Below are positions 1-6,799 of a stretch of 64,000 bases of DNA, piece by piece. Source of the stretch: Streptomyces sp. NBC_01233 (GTDB lineage: Bacteria > Actinomycetota > Actinomycetes > Streptomycetales > Streptomycetaceae); the NCBI RefSeq assembly GCF_035989305.1, contig NZ_CP108514.1, positions 9,156,501 to 9,220,500 of the forward strand, written 5' to 3'. The position numbers and the translations under genes were made by a program. The notes under the pieces were generated by a model. It was not told the origin of the DNA, searched no databases, and saw nothing but the letters and a program-made list of their open reading frames with translations. Position 1 is the stretch's first letter. The number at the start of each line of letters is the position of its first letter.

Positions 1-1
1 G

Positions 2-187
2 ACCATTGGCGAAGTGAACTCCGGGGACGAGAACTCCAAGTTCTTCGCCCCGAACACCATCGCGTTGCAGGGAACTTCGGCCACCTTGACCAATGTCCGC
101 GCCACCGGGGTGGCGGCCACGATGGGTTCCATCACCCTGCCTGGGATGAAGGCATCGATGAGACAAGGTGACCATCAGTGCTTCTGA
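2..187 (+). CDS. DUF6230 family protein, C-terminal end (partial)
   Basis: An open frame enters from the left edge and stops with TGA at 185-187, giving the last 61 residues. The segment has an 'IALQGTSATLTNV' beta-rich stretch, then 'ITLPGMKASMRQGDHQCF' at the very end. A 'LPG' motif followed by a short tail ending in 'D-x-CF' is typical of the C-terminus of Streptomyces DUF6230 proteins. These exported or membrane-attached proteins, sometimes labelled cholesterol esterase without proof, are encoded next to DUF6114 genes. The next gene is a DUF6114 protein 80 bp downstream, which supports the call. Function is unknown. Confidence 0.75.
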   Translation, partial: TIGEVNSGDENSKFFAPNTIALQGTSATLTNVRATGVAATMGSITLPGMKASMRQGDHQCF

Positions 188-267
188 GGTTCCTTCGATT
201 CGAGGCCCCGATATGGCGCGCCGCGAGCATCGGCCTCGTTGGAGTCCTTGAGTAGAAAGTCATTTGC

Positions 268-738
268 GTGACGAAAATGACCACGTCAACCGAATGGCGT
301 GACGCTCTCTCCGGAGCAAGTAAGGGATTCCGTTTCTGGCGCGACAACAGGCCCTTCTGGGCTGGGCTGATGACGCTTTCAGCTGGCTGGCCCATCCTGT
401 ATTTCGCCTATGGAAACCTCACCTTGGGGGGTGTCACCATGGCCCTGTCGACCACCGCGGGTGCGGGGTCGCTGGTCATCGGGGTCCTCCTCGTCACCCT
501 GGGGCTTCTCATGTGGCTCCGGCCGCTCGGACGCGTCTTCGCAGGGGTCGCCGCGATCCTGCTGTCGCTGATTTCCCTGCCGCTCGCCAATTTCGGCGGT
601 CTCCTCCTCGGTGCACTGCTCGGACTTGTCGGTGGTTCTCTAGCCTGCGCCTGGTCGCCACCGAGCGAGGATCCGGACGGCGACGGCCAGAGCGCCCTCC
701 CCTCGAATCTCGAGACCGGTGCGCACCATGCGCAGTGA
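268..738 (+). CDS. DUF6114 membrane protein
   Basis: A 156-residue protein starting at GTG 268, with ATG 277 as an alternative. It opens with a cytoplasmic 'FRFWRDNRPFWAGL' segment and then has about four hydrophobic helices between residues 30 and 130. The last helix is glycine-rich ('GGLLLGALLGLVGGSLACAW'). An F-x-x-W-R-x-x-RPFW start and an L-G-x-x-GGSL end are the DUF6114 pattern. The gene sits between a DUF6230 gene and a proline-rich exported protein, the usual three-gene arrangement in Streptomyces. Its 3' end overlaps the next start by about 20 bp, so the genes are probably co-translated. Its role is unknown, presumably at the membrane with DUF6230. Confidence 0.82.
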   Translation: MTKMTTSTEWRDALSGASKGFRFWRDNRPFWAGLMTLSAGWPILYFAYGNLTLGGVTMALSTTAGAGSLVIGVLLVTLGLLMWLRPLGRVFAGVAAILLSLISLPLANFGGLLLGALLGLVGGSLACAWSPPSEDPDGDGQSALPSNLETGAHHAQ

Positions 739-1900
739 CAACACGGATGGGGCCGGCCGCGACAGCGTGCCGGCCCCGAGATTCGCTCATTTCTCGCGTC
801 CTGGGAGGCAGACGGGTTCCTTTCCCCGGGCTCCGAGGCCAGTCGGCCAGTTCTTGGCGCTGACGGCCCTGCCGGCGGCCCTATTGACGACCCTGGCCGT
901 CGAATGGAGGGAAATGCCCGCGACCGCTCACCACGCCCTCCCGGCCGGCCGAAGCCCCCTCCCGAGCACCTCGACCAGAGTCGGCGGAACACCTTGCGCA
1001 CCATTGCCGGTGACGGACGCGCCGGTCCCCTCGAGCACGCCGGTCCCACCGGCCTCCGTGAGCCCCCCAGAGTCCCGGAGGGCAAGCCGGGCGGCCGCGC
1101 GGGACGGGACCCCTGAGCCCGGTACGGGCCCCCACAGGAGCCCAACTTCGCCCTTGCCCGGGCAACGGACCTCCGCCGCGGCCCTGAAGGCTCCGAGCGC
1201 CTCCCCTTGCCAGGCCCCCGGGGCCCGCCCGTCTCTGTCCCAGAGGCCGATGCCGCCTGCCGGGGCGACACCGTCGTGCCCGCCGGCTCCCCCGACGTCC
1301 GCCGAGCCAACCCACAAGGCTCCGCCGTCCCGTACACCCGACCGAACGGACGCCACTGCAGCAGTCGGCTGTGCCACACCGACACCAGCGGAGCACCACG
1401 CGTCCTTTCGCCTCGCCGAAGGCGCCTGGAAGCTGACCTCGCCCAGGCTCGTGCTGCTCGGCGGCGTGTTCCGCGGAGTGGTGACCGTCGAGAGCGGGGC
1501 GGGCCCGAAGCGCATGCTTGAATTCACCGCCCGCTCCGTGGAGGTGGAGGATCTCGATCTGGAGGTGCGGCAGACCATAGGGACCTGGCATCTGCAGGCC
1601 GCTCCCGGAACGACTTCCACCGTCGTCGGAGACAGCGTGACCCTGTACGCGGAAACGGTGGCCGGCACGTTCACCACTACGGGGCAGGGGGCGTCACCAC
1701 CCGGCGACAGAGTCACCGTCACGCCGAGCAGCATTCCGTTGTGGCTCCTCGACCCGGCCGCTGCAGCGTCGGACTCAGCCTCCCGGACGATCACGATCAA
1801 GAACGCCGCGGTCTCCCAGGTCAGCCTCACGCGAGCGACCCTGACCGTCCCGCGCGCTCATGTCCGCGTGGGCAGCGTTTCGGCCCCCCGTCGAGGGTAG
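719..1900 (+). CDS. Proline-rich exported or membrane-anchored protein of the DUF6230/DUF6114 operon
   Basis: A 393-residue frame from GTG 719 (ATG 728 also possible) overlapping the end of the DUF6114 gene. Residues 40-60 form one hydrophobic segment ('FLALTALPAALLTTLAV') that could be a signal anchor. Residues 70-220 are a Pro/Ser/Ala/Arg low-complexity linker. Residues 225-390 are a beta-rich domain ('WKLTSPRLVLLGGVFRGVV', later 'ITIKNAAVSQVSLTRATLTV') resembling the DUF6230-type fold. The layout suggests a membrane stalk displaying a wall-exposed domain. The C-terminus reads oddly ('SAPRRG') and another frame stays open past the stop, so a late frameshift is possible. Function unknown. 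Confidence 0.6.
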   Translation: MRTMRSDNTDGAGRDSVPAPRFAHFSRPGRQTGSFPRAPRPVGQFLALTALPAALLTTLAVEWREMPATAHHALPAGRSPLPSTSTRVGGTPCAPLPVTDAPVPSSTPVPPASVSPPESRRASRAAARDGTPEPGTGPHRSPTSPLPGQRTSAAALKAPSASPCQAPGARPSLSQRPMPPAGATPSCPPAPPTSAEPTHKAPPSRTPDRTDATAAVGCATPTPAEHHASFRLAEGAWKLTSPRLVLLGGVFRGVVTVESGAGPKRMLEFTARSVEVEDLDLEVRQTIGTWHLQAAPGTTSTVVGDSVTLYAETVAGTFTTTGQGASPPGDRVTVTPSSIPLWLLDPAAAASDSASRTITIKNAAVSQVSLTRATLTVPRAHVRVGSVSAPRRG

Positions 1901-2052
1901 CCGGCACGGACCAGCTCGGGTCAGTGCTCTTCCCGGTCTCCGCACTGGTGGTGTTCACCCGCCCCGCGACCGGGAGCCTGGTGAATGTAGAGCTGTCACA
2001 GGCGGAGAAGTCACAAGGTGATCGCCCCCCGCCGTTGCACGCCCGCCCGTAT

Positions 2053-2087
2053 GGGGCGGCCAGCCCATACTTTGGGCCAGCCGCCCC
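2053..2087 (+). terminator. Strong hairpin downstream of the DUF6114 operon
   Basis: GGGGCGGC at 2053-2060 pairs with GCCGCCCC at 2080-2087, and GCCC at 2063-2066 pairs with GGGC at 2074-2077. The two stems are separated by a symmetric CA/CA internal loop and closed by a 7-nt loop. No T-run follows, as is common for Streptomyces terminators. It lies about 150 bp after the operon stop, so it could end that transcript. A structured RNA element is the alternative. Confidence 0.5.
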
Positions 2088-2670
2088 AAGGCAGAAGAGT
2101 TGACCGCAGACGAGACTTGTCACTGCAGTGACACCGCAACACGGGGCACGCCCCGTCCGACAGGGTCCCATGACGGGGCCGAGGTTGCAGTGCCCGGATG
2201 TCGAAGCACGCGGACGGCGCGGTGAGCCGGGGCCAGGGACGCGCTCCTCACGCCATGCGGCGACGTCTGAGACCGCGCCCGCGAGGACGACTCCAAGATC
2301 CGCACGGGACAGCGCCCCGCACCATGGCTACCCCGCGCAACCCCGCCAGCAGCGTCCTCCGTCAGGACGGCCGAAGCAACATCGCCGTCGCCCTACGCCA
2401 CGCCGCGACGACCAACGGCCTCTTACAACCCTCGATCGCACCTGCCGGATCCGGACAGATCCCGATCACGCAATGCCCCTGCATCCGCGGCAGGCAAGGA
2501 ATTCGACAAGTACGGCGATCCGCTCGTCGTGCCGTGCCGCCGATGCCGCGCCGGCCACTCTGGTCCGTCAAGCGCGGCGAGTGCACGACGGTGACCAATT
2601 TCGACGGGGGGTTTCTGCCATAGCCGCAGCCACAGTAGAGTTACTCGGCGCCCTCGGGGCGAGCCGCGAT
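2088..2670. other. No convincing gene
   Basis: About 580 bp without a frame that looks coding on either strand. Several open frames run through it, but they are arginine- and proline-rich, as random GC-rich DNA gives, and resemble no family I know. It may be decayed accessory DNA. Confidence 0.4.
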
Positions 2671-3099
2671 TTACTCTGCCTTGGCAGCCGCCGCATCTGT
2701 GAAGGTGCGGATGGCTTTCTTCGCGACCTCGTTGATGATCGGCTTGGCCAGGCGAAGGGACGGGTCTGCGGAGACGGAATAGGTCAGCTCCGTGCCGCCC
2801 TCTTCCTTCGGTCTGAAGGTCACGGTGGCGACGAAGCGATCGACAGGCGCACCGGAGAGCAGGCGGTAGGAGTAGTGGTCGGGCCGGTCGAACTCGGTGA
2901 CCTGTTCCCGGACGGTCGCCCCGGGCATCCGCAGTACTCGGATCGCGCCGACGCCGTTCGGCGCCGGCTCACCCTCCTGCTCCAACTCGGAATGCCTGAT
3001 CAGCCCGACGAGATCCGCGTAGCCGCGGTGGTCGGTGAAGACGTCGAACACCGTCTGGGGCTTGGCCGCCACCGTCTTGCGGACTTCGAACTCATTCAT
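2671..3099 (-). CDS. SRPBCC family protein (polyketide cyclase/START-like)
   Basis: A 142-residue protein starting at ATG 3099 ('MNEFEVRKTVAAKPQ'). The pattern is that of SRPBCC/Bet v 1-like proteins: an N-terminal strand ('FEVRKTV'), a helix with a DVF-x-x-F motif ('VFDVFTDHRGYADL'), a 'VREQVTEFDRPDHYSYRL' strand pair, a 'GGTELTYSV' strand and a long C-terminal helix ('AIRTFTDAAAAKAE'). Such folds bind a hydrophobic ligand in a deep pocket. Many are small stand-alone proteins of unknown substrate; this one is not next to polyketide genes. A 31-bp tandem repeat with internal dyads lies just upstream of the start and might be its operator. Confidence 0.8.
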   Translation of the reverse strand: MNEFEVRKTVAAKPQTVFDVFTDHRGYADLVGLIRHSELEQEGEPAPNGVGAIRVLRMPGATVREQVTEFDRPDHYSYRLLSGAPVDRFVATVTFRPKEEGGTELTYSVSADPSLRLAKPIINEVAKKAIRTFTDAAAAKAE

Positions 3100-3139
3100 G
3101 GCCGGACGCCTCTCTCCATCGTTCCCGTGTGCATCACTG

Positions 3140-3201
3140 GGCTTGGTCGGCGAGGTCGCCGACAAGACCCGGCTTGGTCGGCGAGGTCGCCGACAAGACC
3201 C
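3140..3201. repeat. 31-bp tandem direct repeat, each copy with an inverted repeat
   Basis: Two perfect 31-bp copies lie head to tail at 3140-3170 and 3171-3201. Each contains GTCGGCGA-GG-TCGCCGAC, an 8-bp inverted repeat with a 2-bp centre. The pair lies 41-102 bp upstream of the SRPBCC start codon on the minus strand. This suits a dimeric regulator binding twice, though a plain tandem duplication in decayed DNA is also possible. Confidence 0.7.
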
Positions 3202-3421
3202 ACCCGGAAGCCGAGCCAGGGGTAGATGTTCTTGCGGATGACGTCCGCCTGGGGCTGAGGACCGATCGCCGAGATCCACAGCTGGTAGGTCGGGGCGTTG
3301 GAGACGCCTCCGTGCATCCGGCGGGTGACCCGATTGCTTACCTTGACGATCGGATCGATCGTGTCCGTCCACTCGACCGCGTTGCCTGCCCCCGGTGGCC
3401 CGTTGCTTTCCCCGGCGGGAG
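3202..3421. other. Unrecognised coding remnant on the minus strand
   Basis: On the minus strand, a frame from about 3350 down to 3205 reads as plausible protein, including 'APTYQLWISAIGPQPQADV' and 'RKNIYPWLGFRVG', then runs into the 31-bp repeat. Its composition is coding-like but it has neither a proper start nor an end. I do not recognise the family. It is probably a fragment of a broken gene. Confidence 0.3.
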
Positions 3422-3568
3422 ATGCGCGGGACGTTCCGTGAGCTGGCCCAGGGGCTGTTGATGGAGCTGGAAGACGTGAACTGCTGGACGCTGGCCGAGG
3501 CGGTCGGGCTCCCGGGTCCGCACCGGGCCAAGTGGTGGGAGCCGGGAACGATGCGCGCTTCGCCCTGA
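3422..3568 (+). pseudogene. IS701-like transposase N-terminal remnant
   Basis: A short frame from ATG 3422 to TGA 3568 contains 'LLMELEDVNCWTLAEAVG' followed by 'PGPHRAKWW'. A 'GLL-x-EL-x-D-x-NCWTLAEA-x-G-x-x-GPHR' block is characteristic of the N-terminal part of IS701/IS4-type DDE transposases. The frame then loses similarity and ends, so only about 45 residues remain. It lies immediately left of the complete IS21 element. Confidence 0.55.
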
Positions 3569-3650
3569 CACGTCCTCCGACTACAACTGTCGGCGTACGG
3601 GCTGTAGTGCAGAGGTGTGTACGGGCTGATGTGCAGAGCTTGATCCTGTG

Positions 3651-4424
3651 TCAGCTGGCCGCAGTGATGCCGCCTTCGATGGCTGTGAGGCGGTTCTTCA
3701 GGCGGTAGCTGGCGCCGTTGATGGCGAGGATCTCGCAGTGGTGGAGTAGGCGGTCGATGATGGCAGTGGCCAGGACGTCGTCGCCGAAGACCTGACCCCA
3801 CTCACTGAAACTCTTGTTCGAGGTCAGCAGGGTGGAGCCCTTCTCGTAGCGCTTGGAGAGCATCTGGAAGACGAGGTTTGCCTCGTCACGCTCCAGCGGG
3901 AGGTAGCCGACCTCGTCCACCACGAGAACGTGAGGCCGCAGGTAGGTGCGGAGTTTGCTGGCCAGGCGGCCGATGGAGTCGGCGGCCTTGAGCTGGCGGA
4001 CCATGTCGTCGAGGGTGGTGAAGTAGATCGAGTAGCCGGCCCGGCAGGCGGCGACAGCCAGCGCGACGGCGATATGTGTCTTGCCGACCCCGGGCGGGCC
4101 CAGCAGCGCGACGTTGGACTTGGCCTCGACGAACGCGAGGGTGGCCAGGTCCTTGACCTTCCTGGGGTCGAGTTCGGGCTGGTAGGAGAAGTCGTACTCC
4201 TCAATCGTCTTGTGGTGTGGCAGGCGGGAGACCCGTAGCGCGTGGCGGAAGCGGCGTTCTTCACGGACGGCAAGTTCTTCTTCCAAGACCAGGTCGAGGA
4301 AGTCGAGGTAGGCCATCGACGCGGCGTCGGCCCGGCCGACGTGCTCGGCCAGGGCCTCGGTGAGGTGGGGCAGGCCGAGTTTGGTGGCGGTGGTGCGGAT
4401 CCGGGCGGTGACCAGCTCGCTCAA
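3651..4424 (-). CDS. istB: IS21 helper ATPase IstB
   Basis: A 257-residue protein with an AAA+ DnaC/IstB-like ATPase core. The Walker A motif 'GPPGVGKTHIA' is at about residue 105, Walker B 'VLVVDEVGYLPL' at about 170, and sensor-type 'LLTSNKSFSEWG' follows. 'DRLLHH' near residue 230 is a family hallmark. Family knowledge says IstB binds DNA and ATP and helps IstA strand transfer and target choice. The start overlaps the istA stop by 4 bp (ATGA), so the two are translationally coupled. Length is normal for the family and no disruption is seen. Confidence 0.93.
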   Translation of the reverse strand: MSELVTARIRTTATKLGLPHLTEALAEHVGRADAASMAYLDFLDLVLEEELAVREERRFRHALRVSRLPHHKTIEEYDFSYQPELDPRKVKDLATLAFVEAKSNVALLGPPGVGKTHIAVALAVAACRAGYSIYFTTLDDMVRQLKAADSIGRLASKLRTYLRPHVLVVDEVGYLPLERDEANLVFQMLSKRYEKGSTLLTSNKSFSEWGQVFGDDVLATAIIDRLLHHCEILAINGASYRLKNRLTAIEGGITAAS

Positions 4425-5839
4425 CGCATGTCCTTGGGGTCGATGGGGGCGGGGTTGAACGGGCGGGTGCCGGCGATCTGGTCGTAGAGGGCCAGCGGAC
4501 GGGTGCCGACGTGGACTTGCGCGGCTCTGGCCCGGGTCAGCAGCGAGATCAGACCGCCCGGTTCCTCGGCGCCGGAGCGGGCCGGCCTGCTCACGGGTGG
4601 CGGAAGGTCGGTGGTGGTGGCGCGGGTGTGTCCGTCGGGCAGGGCCTTCCAGTGGGCCTCATCCACGATCCTCGCGCTGCGTCCGACCGCGCGGGAGTGC
4701 ACGGCCAGCAGCGTGATGCCCTGCGCGTCGGGCACGGTGGAATGCAGGGCCACGGTGCCTGCGGAGGCTCTGACCTCGACGAGCTGGCGGTGGCGGACCT
4801 TGGTGGCGGGCACCGAGTAGAGGTTGGCGTCGAAGGCGACCAGGCAGTCCTTGGCCACGTGTCGCAGGTGCCGATCGGCCACGATGTAGGGCTTGGCGGG
4901 CAGCGCCCGCAGCGCGGCGTGATCCCGCTTGGCCCGCACGCCGATCACCTCGCCGTGGGTGCGGTGCGTACGCGCCCGGCGCTGGGGCACCCAGGCCATG
5001 AACGCCCCGTCCATGTCATCCAGGCTGGAGAAGGACCGCCCCGCGAGCACATGATCGCGGACGATGAGGACCTGGCGCTCGACGCGGCCCTTCCCCGTCG
5101 GCCGGTAGGCGGCCAAGACGTCGATGTCGAAGTCGTAGTGCCCGGCGAACGCCACGGCCTCCGGATGCAACGGGACCGCCTCGCCCGGGGCGACGTGACG
5201 GCGCACGACAGTCTTGGTCCGGTCGTAGACGATCACCCCGGGCGCCCCGCCGAAGTGCGCGAACGCCCGCCGGTGGCACTCGAAGAACGATGCCAGATTC
5301 TGGCTGGTGGTGAAGCAGCAGAACGGATCTCGGGAGTAGGACAAGGTCATGTGGAAGGAGTAGACCTTCGGGATGCCGACATGGGCCAGGATGTTGCCCT
5401 CGTCGCCCCAGTCGACCTGGGCCTGGGCGCCGGGCACCACCTCGAAGCGGCGGTGCAACTTCGCCAGCTCGCGCGGGGTATATCCCAACTCCTCGGCGAT
5501 GCGGGGTCGGGCCTGCTGCACGTACATCTTGACGCGCTGGTAGTGGTGCGGGAAGGCATACTGCTCGACCAGACGCTCATGGATGACCGCGGCCTTCAGC
5601 AGCACCTCAGCCCGTAGCCACGCATCAATCACATGCGCCCACGGCTTGATCACCTGGTTGCCGAGATCCGAGCGCGGCGCCGGAGCCGGCGGAACCGGAG
5701 GACCGTCGCTCTCCAGATACTTCTTGACCGTACGCCAGTTCAGACCGGTCTCCCGAGCGATCTCCGAGATGCTCGCGCCCGCCTCATGCAGAGCCCGGAA
5801 ACGCCGCAGCTCCAGCCACCGCCCCGGTTCCAGCAACAT
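4421..5839 (-). CDS. istA: IS21 transposase IstA
   Basis: A 472-residue transposase. Residues 10-50 hold a helix-turn-helix ('GASISEIARETGLNWRTVKKYL') for end recognition. Residues 120-260 carry the DDE integrase core: 'AQVDWGDEG' (first Asp), 'VIVYDRTKTVV' (second Asp) and 'GRVERQV' (Glu). The Mu-type C-terminal beta-barrel follows ('DCLVAFDANLYSVPATKV'). IstA cuts and joins the element ends with IstB. The frame is intact and the terminal repeats are present, so the element may be active. This IstA clearly differs from the 422-residue copy near 21 kb, so the two belong to different IS21 subgroups. Confidence 0.93.
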   Translation of the reverse strand: MLLEPGRWLELRRFRALHEAGASISEIARETGLNWRTVKKYLESDGPPVPPAPAPRSDLGNQVIKPWAHVIDAWLRAEVLLKAAVIHERLVEQYAFPHHYQRVKMYVQQARPRIAEELGYTPRELAKLHRRFEVVPGAQAQVDWGDEGNILAHVGIPKVYSFHMTLSYSRDPFCCFTTSQNLASFFECHRRAFAHFGGAPGVIVYDRTKTVVRRHVAPGEAVPLHPEAVAFAGHYDFDIDVLAAYRPTGKGRVERQVLIVRDHVLAGRSFSSLDDMDGAFMAWVPQRRARTHRTHGEVIGVRAKRDHAALRALPAKPYIVADRHLRHVAKDCLVAFDANLYSVPATKVRHRQLVEVRASAGTVALHSTVPDAQGITLLAVHSRAVGRSARIVDEAHWKALPDGHTRATTTDLPPPVSRPARSGAEEPGGLISLLTRARAAQVHVGTRPLALYDQIAGTRPFNPAPIDPKDMR

Positions 5840-5974
5840 CCGACAGGCCCTCCTCGACGCTTCACAAGATCAGCGTCAGGCTCCTCTCATCGAGCCGGGC
5901 CCCACCCCGACACGCCGAGTCACCTCTGTAGATCAACCCGTACGCACCTCTGCATCAGAGCCCGTACGCCGACA

Positions 5975-6171
5975 ACAACACGGCCGAGCAGAAGATCAGG
6001 ATGGCGAAACTGCGGATCAAGGTGTCCGGGAGCCTGCGAACTCTGTGCGGGGACGAGGACTTCGCCGGGATCCGGACCTACCTGGCCACCACCGACCGCC
6101 ACAGTCAGAACACGCTCGACGTCCTCGCCCGGGCATGCACGGCTCTGCCCTGGATACCAGCCACCATATGA
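5975..6171 (+). pseudogene. IS66-family transposase C-terminal remnant
   Basis: Continuing across the IS21 insertion, the plus strand reads 'AEQKIRMAKLRIKVSGSLRT', then 'FAGIRTYLATTDRHSQNTLD' and ends 'LPWIPATI' at TGA 6171. The pattern 'AE-x-x-IRM-x-KLR-x-KVSG-x-x-RT' plus 'RSYLAT-x-x-KHG-x-N-x-LDVL' is the C-terminal block of IS66-type TnpC transposases. Only about 65 residues remain, and the left part before the IS21 insertion is minimal. It was already broken, or was broken by the IS21 jump. Confidence 0.65.
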
Positions 6172-6237
6172 ACCCCACCGGTCCTCGCCGAGCTGTCCAG
6201 CCACCAAACGATCAAGCCTCCAAGCGGTTCGCCGACG

Positions 6238-6771
6238 TCATGAACTCCCCGAAGAGTCAGGATCCGCTTCGGCCATCTTCTGCTGTGCGTCTTCGATGGC
6301 GCCCTTCAGGGCCTTCACATGGTGCCCCTCGGCCTCGCCGACCGCCTTCCTGACGGCGCGGGTCACGGCCGGCTCGACCTTCCCGGCCGCCGAGCGCGGG
6401 TAGGCGACGATCAGTCCTGCGCCACCGAGAGGAATGGTGGCACCTGCCTGTTCCTCCAGCTTGGCGGCGGTTTTGTGATGTAGGAGTTTTCCGGCCCCGG
6501 CGCCGATCGCCGCGCCGACCGCGGTCGCGGCAAGCAGCGGTGGCGCGAACAGCCCGACCACGAACCCGACGGAGCCCAGGCCCGCCGCGCCCTCGCGAAC
6601 CATGTGGTCGGTCTGCTCCACCGACAGGTCGCCGTCGAGGCCCTTGGTGACGACCACCGCACCGTGCAGGTAACCGCCGCTGGCCAGAACCGCCTCGTAG
6701 TCCTCCTGGGCGGCGTCCTTCGACATGTATCCGCCGATCAGAACGTCGATCGTTTCGTCGTCGAATCTCAT
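6238..6771 (-). CDS. DUF1269-type protein
   Basis: A 177-residue protein starting at ATG 6771 behind a clear AAGGAGG site. The N-terminal domain ('IDVLIGGYMSKDAAQEDYEA') has a ferredoxin-like pattern. A glycine/alanine-rich hydrophobic hairpin occupies residues 65-100 ('VGFVVGLFAPPLLAATAVG', 'GAAIGAGAGKLL'). The C-terminal part is helical and charged. This is the DUF1269 layout ('DYEAVL', a glycine zipper, then 'LIVAYP'). Such proteins are often stress-linked and may associate with membranes; their function is unknown. The gene precedes the arylsulfatase, but on the same strand downstream of it with only 28 bp between, so the sulfatase could be transcribed first. Confidence 0.78.
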   Translation of the reverse strand: MRFDDETIDVLIGGYMSKDAAQEDYEAVLASGGYLHGAVVVTKGLDGDLSVEQTDHMVREGAAGLGSVGFVVGLFAPPLLAATAVGAAIGAGAGKLLHHKTAAKLEEQAGATIPLGGAGLIVAYPRSAAGKVEPAVTRAVRKAVGEAEGHHVKALKGAIEDAQQKMAEADPDSSGSS

Positions 6772-6799
6772 CGATCCTCCTTCGAGTCACGGCCCCGTC

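Larger units (their letters stand above)
3588..5974 (-). mobile_element. Complete IS21-family insertion sequence (about 2.39 kb)
   Basis: The element carries istA and istB on the minus strand. Both ends match as inverted repeats: TGTCGGCGTACGGGCT at 3588 and its complement ending at 5974. Inside each end, 'TGCAGAGGTG' and a second 'GTACGGG' follow, giving the multiple terminal repeats typical of IS21 elements. A 5-bp direct repeat ACAAC flanks it (3583-3587 and 5975-5979), fitting the 4-8 bp target duplication known for IS21. Removing the element plus one ACAAC joins the flanks into a continuous IS66-type reading frame, so it inserted into an older transposase remnant. Confidence 0.9.

Noticed and set aside
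3120..3210. CRISPR array
   Set aside because: Two repeat units directly abut with no spacer, and no cas genes are present. It is a tandem duplication.
2128..3225. 365-codon plus-strand frame
   Set aside because: It runs opposite the SRPBCC gene and has Arg/Pro-rich low-complexity content. The minus-strand SRPBCC frame explains the region.
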